From assembly GCA_963580455.1 (NCBI GenBank), contig OY756972.1:1751001-1815000 (forward strand): DNA of 64,000 bases. Direction: 5' to 3'. The notes beneath the pieces were generated by a model. That model worked only from the letters and a program-made list of their open reading frames with translations. It had not been told where the DNA came from and ran no database searches. This stretch comes from Euonymus europaeus. Its lineage: Eukaryota; Streptophyta; Magnoliopsida; Celastrales; Celastraceae. How positions within the stretch are numbered: position 1 is the stretch's first letter; each line of letters begins with the position of its first letter. Shown here piece by piece: positions 10,904 to 22,509 of this stretch. The translations under genes and the position numbers were made by a program.

Positions 10904-12979
10904 CAGAACTCGTGGCTAGTAGATCTCGTTTCACCTATTTAGGCGTGAAATGTGGTTTCTTTACGTAAACGGTTTTATGAATATCCGTTGACTCCGAGTT
11001 CTGAATTCGGTGATTTTTCTCTTGATTTCACACTACTTTTCGAGCTCTACAATCCTGGGTTTTCGGATTTCGATTTCAGAACTCGTGGCTAGTAGGTCTC
11101 ATTTCACCTAGTTAGCCGCGAAATGTGGTTTCTTTACGTAAACGGTTTTATGAATATCCGTTGACTACGAGTTCTGAATTCGATGATTTTTAGCTTGATT
11201 TCACACTACTTTTCGAGCTCTACAATCCTGGATTTTCGGATTTCGATTTCAGAACTCGTGGCTAGTAGGGCTCGTTTCACCTAGTTAGCCGCGAAATGTG
11301 GTTTCTTTACGTAAACGGTTTTATGAATATCCGTTGACTCCGAGTTCTGAATTCGGTGATTTTTAGCTTGATTTCACACTACTTTTAGAACTCTACGATC
11401 CTGGCATTTCTGATTTTGATTTCAGAACTCGTGGCTAGTTGGTCTCGTTTCACCTAGTTAGCCGCGAAATGTGGTTTCTTTACGTAAACGGTTTTACGAA
11501 TATCCGTTGACTCCGAGTTCTGAATTCGGTGATTTTTAGCTTGATTTCACACTACTTTTCGAGCTCTACAATCCTGGATTTTCGGATTTCGATTTCAGAA
11601 CTCGTGGCTAGTAGGTCTCGTTTCACCTAGTTAGCCGCGAAATGTGGTTTCTTTACGTAAACGGTTTTATGAATATCCGTTGACTCCGAGTTCTGAATTC
11701 GGTGATTTTTAGCTTGATTTCACACTACTTTTAGAACTCTACGATCCTGGCATTTCTGATTTTGATTTCAGAACTCGTGGCTAGTTGGTCTCGTTTCACC
11801 TAGTTAGCCGCGAAATGTGGTTTCTTTACGTAAACGGTTTTATGAATATCCGTTGACTCCGAGTTCTGAATTCGGTGATTTTGAGCTTGATTTCACACTA
11901 CTTTTCGAGCTCTACAATCCTGGGTTTTCGGATTTCGATTTCAGAACTCGTGGCTAGTAGGTCTCGTTTCACCTAGTTTGCCGCGAAATGTCGTTTCTTT
12001 ACGTAAACGGTTTTATGACTATCCGTTGACTCCGAGTTCTGAATTCGGTGATTTTTAGCTTGATTTCACACTACTTTTCGAGCTCTACAATCCTGGGTTT
12101 TCGGATTTCGATTTCAGAACTCGTGGCTAGTAGGTCTCGTTTCACCTAGTTAGCCGCGAAATGTGGTTTCTTTACGTAAACGGTTTTATGAATATCCGTT
12201 GACTCCGAGTTCTGAATTCAATGATTTTTAGCTTTATTTCACACTACTTTTCGAGCTCTACGATCCTGGAGTTTCGGATTTTTATTTCAGAACTCGTGGC
12301 TAGTTGATCTCGTTTCACCTAGTTAGCCGCGAAATGTGGTTTCTTTACGTAAACGGTTTTATGAATATCCGTTGACTCCGAGTTCTGAATTCGGTAATTT
12401 TTAGCTTGATTTCACACTACTTTTCGAGCTCTACGATTATGGAGTTTCGGATTTTGATTTCAAAACTCGTGGCTAGTTGGTCTCGTTTCACCTAGTTAGC
12501 CGCGAAATGTGGTTTCTTTACGTAAACGGTTTTATGAATATCCGTTGACTCCGAGTTCTGAATTCGGTGATTTTTAGCTTGATTTCACACTACTTTTCGA
12601 GCTCTACAATCCTGGATTTTCGGATTTCGATTTCAGAACTCGTGGCTAGTAGGTCTCGTTTCACCTATTTAGCCGCGAAATGTGGTTTCTTTACGTAAAC
12701 GGTTTTATGAATATCCGTTGACTTCGAGTTCTGAATTCGGTGATTTTTAGCTTGATTTCACACTAATTTTCGTGCTCTACGATCCTTGCATTTCGGATTT
12801 TGATTTCAGAACTCGTGGCTAGTTGGTCTCATTTCACCTAGTTAGCCGCGAAATGTGGTTTCTTTACGTAAACGGTTTTATGAATATCCGTTGACTCCGA
12901 GTTCTGAATTCGGTGATTTTTAGCTTGATTTCACACTACTTTTCGAGCTCTACAATCCTGGGTTTTCGGATTTCGATTT

Positions 12980-13151
12980 CAGAACTCGTGGCTAGTAGGT
13001 ATCGTTTCACCTAGTTTGCCACGAAATGTATTTCTTTACGTAAACGGTTTTATGAATATCCGTTGACTCCGAGTTCTGAATTCGGTGATTTTTAGCTTGA
13101 TTTCACACTACTTTTCGAGCTCTACAATCCAGGGTTTTCGGATTTCGATTT
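12980..13151 (+). repeat. 172-bp monomer with a 1-bp deletion (aatgtattt type), copy 1 of 5
   Basis: The normal aatgtggtttc is replaced by aatgtatttc. This unit is also marked by gtaggtatcg and gtttgccacg. Five monomers in block 1 carry this same deletion in the same sequence background, so it is a single event spread by duplication. Confidence 0.93.
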
Positions 13152-14708
13152 CAGAACTCGTGGCTAGTAGGTCTCGTTTCACCTAGTTAGCCGCGAAATG
13201 TGGTTTCTTTACGTAAACGGTTTTATGAATATCCGTTGACTCCGAGTTCTGAATTCGGTGATTTTTAGCTTTATTTCACACTACTTTTCGAGCTCTACGA
13301 TCCTGGAGTTTCGGATTTTGATTTCAGAACTCGTGGCTAGTTGGTCTCGTTCCACCTAGTTAGCCGCGAAATGTGGTTTCTTTACGTAAACGGTTTTATG
13401 AATATCGGTTGACTCCGAGTTCGGAATTCGGTAATTTTTAGCTTGATTTCACACTACTTTTCAAGCTCTACGATTATAGAGTTTCGGATTTTGATTTCAG
13501 AACTCGTGGCTAGTTGGTCTCGTTTCACCTAGTTAGCCGCGAAATATTGTTTCTTTACGTAAACGGTTTTATGAATATCGGTTGACTCCGAGTTCTGAAT
13601 TCGGTGATTTTTAGCTTGATTTCACACTACTTTTCGAGCTCTACAATCCTGGGTTTTCGGATTTTGATTTCAGAACTCGTGGCTAGTAGGTCTCGTTTCA
13701 CCTAGTTAGCCGCAAAATGTGGTTTCTTTACGTAAACGGTTTTATGAATATCCGTTGACTCCGAGTTCTGAATTCGGTGATTTTTAGCTTGATTACACAC
13801 TACTTTTCGAGCTCCACAATCCTGAGTTTTCGGATTTCGATTTCAGAACTCGTGGCTAGTAGGTCTCGTTTCACCTATTTAGCCGTGAAATGTGGTTTCT
13901 TTACGTAAACGGTTTTATGAATATCCGTTGACTCCGAGTTCTGAATTCGGTGATTTTTAGCTTGATTTCACACTACTTTTCGAGCTCTACGATCCTGGAA
14001 TTTCTGATTTTGATTTCAGAACTCGTGGCTAGTTGGTCTCATTTCACCTAGTTAGCCGCGAAATGTGGTTTCTTTACGTAAACGGTTTTATGAATATCCG
14101 TTGACTCCGAGTTCTGAATTCGGTGATTTTTAGCTTGATTTCACACTACTTTTCAAGCTCTACGATCCTGGATTTTCGGATTTCGATTTCAGAACTCGTG
14201 GCTAGTAGGTCTCGTTTCACCTATTTAGCCGCGAAATGTGGTTTCTTTACGTAAACGGTTTTATGAATATCCGTTGACTCCGAGTTCTGAATTCGGTGAT
14301 TTTTAGCTTGATTTCACACTACTTTTCGAGCTCTACAATCTTCGGTTTTCGGATTTCGATTTCAGAACTCGTGGATAGTTGGTCTCGTTTCACCTAGTTA
14401 GCCGCGAAATGTGGTTTCTTTACGTAAACGGTTTTATGAATATCGGTTGACTCCGAGTTCTGAATTCGGTGATTTTTAGCTTGATTTCACACTACTTTTC
14501 GAGCTCTACAATCTTCGGTTTTCGGATTTCGATTTCAGAACTCGTGGATAGTTGGTCTCGTTTCACCTAGTTAGCCGCGAAATGTGGTTTCTTTACGTAA
14601 ACGGTTTTATGAATATCGGTTGACTCCGAGTTCTGAATTCGGTGATTTTTAGCTTGATTTCACACTACTTTTCGAGCTCTACAATCCTGGGTTTTCGGAT
14701 TTCGATTT

Positions 14709-14880
14709 CAGAACTCGTGGCTAGTAGGTATCGTTTCACCTAGTTTGCCACGAAATGTATTTCTTTACGTAAACGGTTTTATGAATATCCGTTGACTCCG
14801 AGTTCTGAATTCGGTGATTTTTAGCTTGATTTCACACTACTTTTCGAGCTCTACAATCCAGGGTTTTCGGATTTCGATTT
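14709..14880 (+). repeat. 172-bp monomer, aatgtattt type, copy 2 of 5
   Basis: It lies 1,729 bp after copy 1 and also has gtttgccacg. It belongs to the right half of the 10-monomer duplication. Confidence 0.93.
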
Positions 14881-16956
14881 CAGAACTCGTGGCTAGTAGG
14901 TCTCGTTTCACCTAGTTAGCCGCGAAATGTGGTTTCTTTACGTAAACGGTTTTATTAATATCCGTTGACTCCGAGTTCTGAATTCGGTGATTTTTAGCTT
15001 TATTTCACACTACTTTTCGAGCTCTACGATCCTGGAGTTTCGGATTTTGATTTCAGAACTCGTGGCTAGTTGGTCTCGTTCCACCTAGTTAGCCGCGAAA
15101 TGTGGTTTCTTTACGTAAACGGTTTTATGAATATCGGTTGACTCCGAGTTCGGAATTCGGTAATTTTTAGCTTGATTTCACACTACTTTTCAAGCTCTAC
15201 GATTATAGAGTTTCGGATTTTGATTTCAGAACTCGTGGCTAGTTGGTCTCGTTTCACCTAGTTAGCCGCGAAATATTGTTTCTTTACGTAAACGGTTTTA
15301 TGAATATCGGTTGACTCCGAGTTCTGAATTCGGTGATTTTTAGCTTGATTTCACACTACTTTTCGAGCTCTACAATCCTGGGTTTTCGGATTTTGATTTC
15401 AGAACTCGTGGCTAGTAGGTCTCGTTTCACCTAGTTAGCCGCAAAATGTGGTTTCTTTACGTAAACGGTTTTATGAATATCCGTTGACTCCGAGTTCTGA
15501 ATTCGGTGATTTTTAGCTTGATTACACACTACTTTTCGAGCTCCACAATCCTGAGTTTTCGGATTTCGATTTCAGAACTCGTGGCTAGTAGGTCTCGTTT
15601 CACCTATTTAGCCGTGAAATGTGGTTTCTTTACGTAAACGGTTTTATGAATATCCGTTGACTCCGAGTTCTGAATTCGGTGATTTTTAGCTTGATTTCAC
15701 ACTACTTTTCGAGCTCTACGATCCTGGAATTTCTGATTTTGATTTCAGAACTCGTGGCTAGTTGGTCTCATTTCACCGAGTTAGCCGCGAAATGTGGTTT
15801 CTTTACGTAAACGGTTTTATGAATATCCGTTGACTCCGAGTTCTGAATTCGGTGATTTTTAGCTTGATTTCACACTACTTTTCAAGCTCTACGATCCTGG
15901 ATTTTCGGATTTCGATTTCAGAACTCGTGGCTAGTAGGTCTCGTTTCACCTATTTAGCCGCGAAATGTGGTTTCTTTACGTAAACGGTTTTATGAATATC
16001 CGTTGACTCCGAGTTCTGAATTCGGTGATTTTTAGCTTGATTTCACACTACTTTTCGAGCTCTACAATCTTCGGTTTTCGGATTTCGATTTCAGAACTCG
16101 TGGATAGTTGGTCTCGTTTCACCTAGTTAGCCGCGAAATGTGGTTTCTTTACGTAAACGGTTTTATGAATATCGGTTGACTCCGAGTTCTGAATTCGGTG
16201 ATTTTTAGCTTGATTTCACACTACTTTTCGAGCTCTACAATCTTGGGTTTTCGGATTTCGATTTCAGAACTCGTGGCTAGTAGGTCTCGTTTCACCTATT
16301 TAGCCGCGAAATGTGGTTTCTTTACGTAAACGGTTTTATGAATATCCGTTGACTCCGAGTTCTGAATTCGGTGATTTTTAGCTTGATTTCACACTACTTT
16401 TCGAGCTCTACGATCCTGGAATTTCTGATTTTGATTTCAGAACTCGTGGCTAGTTGGTATCGTTTCACCTAGTTAGCCGCGAAATGTGGTTTCTTTACGT
16501 AAACGGTTTTATGAATATCCGTTGACTCCGAGTTCTGAATTCGGTGATTTTTAGCTTGATTTCACACTACTTTTCGAGCTCTACAATCCTGGATTTTCGG
16601 ATTTCGATTTCAGAACTCGTGGCTAGTAGGTCTCGTTTCACCTATTTAGCCGCGAAATGTGGTTTCTTTACGTAAACGGTTTTATGAATATCCGTTGACT
16701 TCGAGTTCTGAATTCGGTGATTTTTAGCTTGATTTCACACTAATTTTCGTGCTCTACGATCCTTGCATTTCGGATTTTTATTTCAGAACTCGTGGCTAGT
16801 TGGTCTCGTTTCACCTAGTTAGCCGCGAAATGTGGTTTCTTTACGTAAACGGTTTTATGAATATCCGTTGACTCCGAGTTCTGAATTCGGTGATTTTTTG
16901 CTTGATTTCACACTACTTTTCGAGCTCTACAATCCTGGGTTTTCGGATTTCGATTT

Positions 16957-17128
16957 CAGAACTCGTGGCTAGTAGGTATCGTTTCACCTAGTTTGCCGCG
17001 AAATGTATTTCTTTACGTAAACGGTTTTATGAATATCCATTGACTCCGAGTTCTGAATTCGGTGATTTTTAGCTTGATTTCACACTACTTTTCGAGCTCT
17101 ACAATCCTGGGTTTTCGGATTTCGATTT
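16957..17128 (+). repeat. 172-bp monomer, aatgtattt type, copy 3 of 5
   Basis: It has the same deletion and gtaggtatcg, but gtttgccgcg rather than gtttgccacg. That places it in a second sub-lineage with copies 4 and 5. It also carries atccattgac. Confidence 0.93.
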
Positions 17129-18166
17129 CAGAACTCGTGGCTAGTAGGTCTCGTTTCACCTAGTTAGCCGCGAAATGTGGTTTCTTTACGTAAACGGTTT
17201 TATGAATATCCGTTGACTCCGAGTTCTGAATTCGGTGATTTTTAGCTTGATTTCACACTACTTTTCGAGCTCTACAATCCTGGGTTTTCGGATTTTGATT
17301 TCAGAACTCGTGGCTAGTAGGTCTCGTTTCACCTAGTTAGCCGCAAAATGTGGTTTCTTTACGTAAACGGTTTTATGAATATCCGTTGACTCCGAGTTCT
17401 GAATTCGGTGATTTTTAGCTTGATTACACACTACTTTTCGAGCTCCACAATCCTGGGTTTTCGGATTTCGATTTCAGAACTCGTGGCTAGTAGGTCTCGT
17501 TTCACCTATTTAGCCGTGAAATGTGGTTTCTTTACGTAAACGGTTTTATGAATATCCGTTGACTCCGAGTTCTGAATTCGGTGATTTTTAGCTTGATTTC
17601 ACACTACTTTTCGAGCTCTACGATCCTGGAATTTCTGATTTTGATTTCAGAACTCGTGGCTAGTTGGTCTCATTTCACCTAGTTAGCCGCGAAATGTGGT
17701 TTCTTTACGTAAACGGTTTTATGAATATCCGTTGACTCCGAGTTCTGAATTCGGTGATTTTTAGCTTGATTTCACACTACTTTTGAAGCTCTACGATCCT
17801 GGTTTTTCGGATTTCGATTTCAGAACTCGTGGCTAGTTGGTCTCGTTTCACCTAGTTAGCCGCGAAATGTGGTTTCTTTACGTAAACGGTTTTATGAATA
17901 TCGGTTGACTCCGAGTTCTGAATTCGGTGATTTTTAGCTTGATTTCACACTACTTTTCGAGCTCTACAATCTTAGGTTTTCGGATTTCGATTTCAGAACT
18001 CGTGGCTAGTAGGTCTCGTCTCACCTATTTAGCCGCGAAATGTGGTTTCTTTACGTAAACGGTTTTATGAATATCCGTTGACTCCGAGTTCTGAATTCGG
18101 TGATTTTTAGCTTGATTTCACACTACTTTTCGAGCTCTACGATCCTGGAATTTCTGATTTTGATTT

Positions 18167-18358
18167 CAGAACTCGTGGCTAGTTGGTATCGTTTCACCTA
18201 GTTGGTCTCGTTTCACCTAGTTAGCCGCGGAATGTGGTTTCTTTACGTAAACGGTTTTATGAATATCCGTTGACTCCGAGTTCTGAATTCGGTGATTTTT
18301 AGCTTGATTTCACACTAATTTTCGAGCTCTACAATCATAGGTTTTCGGATTTTGATTT
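18167..18358 (+). repeat. 192-bp monomer with an internal 19-bp direct duplication
   Basis: Inside this unit a 19-bp segment starting gttggt and ending caccta is present twice in a row, at 18,182-18,200 and 18,201-18,219. The two copies differ by tatcg against tctcg. It is the only insertion longer than 1 bp among the 370 monomers and fits slippage or a small unequal exchange. The unit also has ccgcggaatg and cactaatttt. Confidence 0.95.
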
Positions 18359-19050
18359 CAGAACTCGTGGCTAGTAGGTCTCGTTTCACCTAGTTAGCCG
18401 CGAAATGTTGTTTCTTTACGTAAACGGTTTTATGAATATCGGTTGACTCCGAGTTCTGAATTCGGTGATTTTTAGCTTGATTTCACACTACTTTTCGAGC
18501 TCTACAATCCTGGATTTTCGGATTTCGATTTCAGAACTCGTGGCTAGTAGGTCTCGTTTCACCTAGTTAGCCGCGAAATGTGGTTTCTTTACGTAAACGG
18601 TTTTATGAATATCCGTTGACTCCGAGTTCTGAATTCGGTGATTTTTAGCTTGATTTCACACTACTTTTCGAGCTCTACAATCCTGGATTTTCGGATTTCG
18701 ATTTCAGAACTCGTGGCTAGTAGGTCTCGTTTCACCTATTTAGCCGCGAAATGTGGTTTCTTTACGTAAACGGTTTTATGAATATCCGTTGACTTCGAGT
18801 TCTGAATTCGGTGATTTTTAGCTTGATTTCACACTAATTTTCGTGCTCTACGATCCTTGCATTTCGGATTTTGATTTCAGCACTCGTGGCTAGTTGGTCT
18901 CGTTTCACCTAGTTAGCCGCGAAATGTGGTTTCTTTACGTAAACGGTTTTATGAATATCCGTTGACTCCGAGTTCTGAATTCGGTGATTTTTAGCTTGAT
19001 TTCACACTAGTTTTCGAGCTCTACAATCCTGGGTTTTCGGATTTCGATTT

Positions 19051-19222
19051 CAGAACTCGTGGCTAGTAGGTATCGTTTCACCTAGTTTGCCGCGAAATGT
19101 ATTTCTTTACGTAAACTGTTTTATGAATATCCGTTGACTTCGAGTTCTGAATTCGGTGATTTTTAGCTTGATTTCACACTACTTTTCGAGCTCTACAATC
19201 CTGGGTTTTCGGATTTCGATTT
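19051..19222 (+). repeat. 172-bp monomer, aatgtattt type, copy 4 of 5
   Basis: It lies 2,094 bp after copy 3 and shares gtttgccgcg. It carries the private variant gtaaactgtttt next to the tttacgtaaa palindrome. Confidence 0.93.
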
Positions 19223-20779
19223 CAGAACTCGTGGCTAGTAGGTCTCGTTTCACCTAGTTAGCCGCGAAATGTGGTTTCTTTACGTAAACGGTTTTATGAA
19301 TATCCGTTGACTCCGAGTTCTGAATTCGGTGATTTTTAGCTTTATTTCACACTACTTTTCGAGCTCTACGATCCTGGCGTTTCGGATTTTGATTTCAGAA
19401 CTCGTGGCTAGTTGGTCTCGTTCCACCTAGTTAGCCGCGAAATGTGGTTTCTTTACGTAAACGGTTTTATGAATATCGGTTGACTCCGAGTTCGGAATTC
19501 GGTAATTTTTAGCTTGATTTCACACTACTTTTCAAGCTCTACGATTATAGAGTTTCGGATTTTGATTTCAGAACTCGTGGCTAGTTGGTCTCGTTTCACC
19601 TAGTTAGCCGCGAAATGTTGTTTCTTTACGTAAACGGTTTTATGAATATCGGTTGACTCCGAGTTCTGAATTCGGTGATTTTTAGCTTGATTTCACACTA
19701 CTTTTCGAGCTCTACAATCCTGGGTTTTCGGATTTTGATTTCAGAACTCGTGGCTAGTAGGTCTCGTTTCACCTAGTTAGCCGCAAAATGTGGTTTCTTT
19801 ACGTAAACGGTTTTATGAATATCCGTTGACTCCGAGTTCTGAATTCGGTGATTTTTAGCTTGATTACACACTACTTTTCGAGCTCCACAATCCTGGGTTT
19901 TCGGATTTCGATTTCAGAACTCGTGGCTAGTAGGTCTCGTTTCACCTATTTAGCCGTGAAATGTGGTTTCTTTACGTAAACGGTTTTATGAATATCCGTT
20001 GACTCCGAGTTCTGAATTCGGTGATTTTTAGCTTGATTTCACACTACTTTTCGAGCTCTACGATCCTGGAATTTCTGATTTTGATTTCAGAACTCGTGGC
20101 TAGTTGGTCTCATTTCACCTAGTTAGCCGCGAAATGTGGTTTCTTTACGTAAACGGTTTTATGAATATCCGTTGACTCCGAGTTCTGAATTCAGTGATTT
20201 TTAGCTTGATTTCACACTACTTTTCAAGCTCTACGATTATGGAGTTTCGGATTTTGATTTCAGAACTCGTGGCTAGTTGGTCTCGTTTCACCTAGTTAGC
20301 CGCGAAATGTGGTTTCTTTACGTAAACGGTTTTATGAATATCGGTTGACTCCGAGTTCTGAATTCGGTGATTTTTAGCTTGATTTCACACTACTTTTCGA
20401 GCTCTACAATCCTGGGTTTTCGGATTTCGATTTCAGAACTCGTGGCTAGTAGGTCTCGTTTCACCTATTTAGCCGCGAAATGTGGTTTCTTTACGTAAAC
20501 GGTTTTATGAATATCCGTTGACTCCGAGTTCTGAATTCGGTGATTTTTAGCTTGATTTCACACTACTTTTCGAGCTCTACGATCCTGGTGTTTCTGATTT
20601 TGATTTCAGAACTCGTGGCTAGTTGGTCTCGTTTCACCTAGTTAGCCGCGAAATGTGGTTTCTTTACGTAAACGGTTTTATGAATATCCGTTGACTCCGA
20701 GTTCTGAATTCGGTGATTTTTAGCTTGATTTCACACTACTTTTCGAGCTCTACAATCCTGGGTTTTCGGATTTCGATTT

Positions 20780-20951
20780 CAGAACTCGTGGCTAGTAGGT
20801 ATCGTTTCACCTAGTTTGCCGCGAAATGTATTTCTTTACGTAAACGGTTTTATGAATATCCGTTGACCCCGAGTTCTGAATTCGGTGATTTTTAGCTTGA
20901 TTTCACACTACTTTTCGAGCTCTACAATCCTGGAGTTTCGGATTTTGATTT
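20780..20951 (+). repeat. 172-bp monomer, aatgtattt type, copy 5 of 5
   Basis: This is the last deletion-marked unit, directly at the block 1 to block 2 transition. It carries gttgaccccg, a private variant. No aatgtattt unit was seen to the right of it. Confidence 0.93.
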
Positions 20952-22509
20952 CAAAACTCGTGGCTAGTTGGTCTCGTTTCACCTAGTTAGCCGCGAAATG
21001 TGGTTTCTTTACGTAAACGGTTTTATGAATATCCGTTGACTCCGAGTTCTGAATTCGGTGATTTTTAGCTTGATTTCACTCTACTTTTCGAGCTCTACGA
21101 TCCTGGCATTTCGGATTTTGATTTCATAACTCGTGGCTAGTAGGTCTCGTTTCACCTAGTTAGCCGCGAAATGTGGTTTCTTTACGTAAACGGTTTTAAG
21201 AATATCCGTTGACTCCGAGTTCTGAATTCGGTGATTTTTAGCTTGATTTCACACTACTTTTCGAGCTCTACGATCCTGGAGTTTTGGATTTTGATTTCAG
21301 AACTCGTGGCTAGTTGGTCTCGTTTCACCTAGTTAGCCGCGAAATGTGGTTTCTTTACGTAAACGGTTTTATGAATATCCGTTGACTCCGAGTTCTGAAT
21401 TCGGTGATTTTTAGCTTGATTTCACTCTACTTTTCGAGCTCTACGATCCTGGCTTTTCGGATTTTGATTTCATAACTCGTGGCTAGTAGGTCTCGTTTCA
21501 CCTAGTTAGCCGCGAAATGTGGTTTCTTTACGTAAACGGTTTTAAGAATATCCGTTGACTCCGAGTTCTGAATTCGGTGATCTTTAGCTTGATTTCACAC
21601 TACTTTTCGAGCTCTACGATCCTGGAGTTTCGGATTTTGATTTCAGAACTCGTGGCTAGTTGGTCTCATTTCACCTATTTAGTCGCGAAATGTGGTTTCT
21701 TTACGTAAACGGTTTTATGAATATCCGTTGACTCCGAGTTCTGAATTCGGTGATTTTTAGCTTGATTTCACACTACTTTTCGAGCTCTACGATCCTGGCA
21801 TTTCGGATTTTGATTTCAGAACTCGTGGCTAGTTGGTATCGTTTCACCTAGTTAGCCGCAAAATGTGGTTTCTTTACGTAAACGGTTTTATGAATATCCG
21901 TTGACTCCGAGTTCTCAATTCGGTGATTTTTAGCTTGATTTCACACTACTTTTCGAGCTTTACAATCCTGGCATTTCGGATTTTGATTTCAGAACTCGTG
22001 GCTAGTAGGTCTCGTTTCACCTAGTTAGCCGCGAAATGTGGTTTCTTTACGTAAACGGTTTTATGAATATCCATTAACTCTGAGTTCTGAATTCGGTGAT
22101 TTTTAGCTTGATTTCACACTACTTTTCGAGCTCTACGATCCTGGAGTTTCGGATTTTGATTTCAGAACTCGTGGCTAGTTGGTCTCGTTTCACCTAATTA
22201 GCCGCGAAATGTGGTTTCTTTACGTAAACAGTTTTATGAATATCCGTTGACTCCGAGTTCTGAATTCAGTGATTTTTAGCTTGATTTCACACTACTTTTC
22301 GAGCTCTACAATCCTGGAATTTCGGATTTTGATTTCAGAACTCGTGGCAAGTAGGTCTCGTTTCACCTAGTTAGCCGCGAAATGTGGTTTCTTTACGTAA
22401 ACGGTTTTATGAATATCCGTTGACTCCGAGTTCTGAATTCGGTGATTTTTAGCTTGATTTCACACTACTTTTCGAGCTCTACGATCCTGGAGTTTCAGAT
22501 TTTGATTTC

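Larger units (their letters stand above)
7747..11882. repeat. 24-monomer (4,147-bp) duplication, right copy
   Basis: This copy directly abuts the left copy, as expected from one unequal exchange or amplification step. The partner bases at the three differences I noticed are 8,482, 8,867 and 10,724. Similarity ends at 11,883, where tttttgagc replaces tttttagc. Matching sequence (about 4.2 kb) is slightly longer than the period, as happens when a crossover falls inside shared sequence. Near-identity also makes this stretch a risk for assembly collapse or false expansion. Confidence 0.9.
12870..16229. repeat. 10-monomer (1,729-bp) tandem duplication
   Basis: About 1.6 kb at 12,870-14,500 recurs at 14,600-16,229. 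Shared markers in order are gtttgccacgaaatgta, aatccaggg, tagctttatttc, gttccacc, ttcggaattcggtaa, attatagag, cgaaatattg, ccgcaaaatg, gattacacac, gctccacaatcctgag, ctcatttc and gtggatagttgg. The acgaaatgta marker is at 13,021 and 14,750. The 1,729-bp offset is 10 x 173 minus one base deleted in both copies. Differences such as cacctag against caccgag and ttttatgaat against ttttattaat are few. Confidence 0.88.
16600..20200. repeat. 12- and 14-monomer offset repeats (2,094 and 2,440 bp)
   Basis: About 16.6-17.25 kb matches 18.7-19.35 kb at an offset of 2,094 bp (taattttcgtgc at 16,741 and 18,835; gtaggtatc at 16,972 and 19,066). About 17.25-17.75 kb matches 19.7-20.2 kb at about 2,440 bp, because two extra monomers (ctttatttc, gttccacc, ttcggaattc, attatagag) lie between in the right copy. 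Both offsets are whole-monomer multiples after allowing for the 19-bp insertion at 18,182 and the 1-bp deletion at about 17,005. The two inserted monomers resemble units at about 13.26-13.55 kb. Confidence 0.75.
1..20951. repeat. Block 1: left variant family of the satellite
   Basis: Monomers here are marked by tttcgatttcag just before the unit boundary, ctgggttttcgg or ctggattttcgg, ctacgattatgg, cggttgactcc, ttttacgaat and catttctgatttt. The block 2 signatures cataactcg, cactctac and ttttaagaat are absent until about 21,080-21,200. The change is abrupt, within one or two monomers, near 20.95 kb. The last unit carrying the 1-bp deletion marker ends at 20,951. The block is itself a mosaic of nested duplications, listed separately. 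Block limits are by eye. Confidence 0.8.

Noticed and set aside
18182..18219. Target-site duplication left by an excised transposon
   Set aside because: The two 19-bp copies are directly adjacent with no footprint between them, and 19 bp is too long for usual target-site duplications. Misaligned exchange or slippage explains it.
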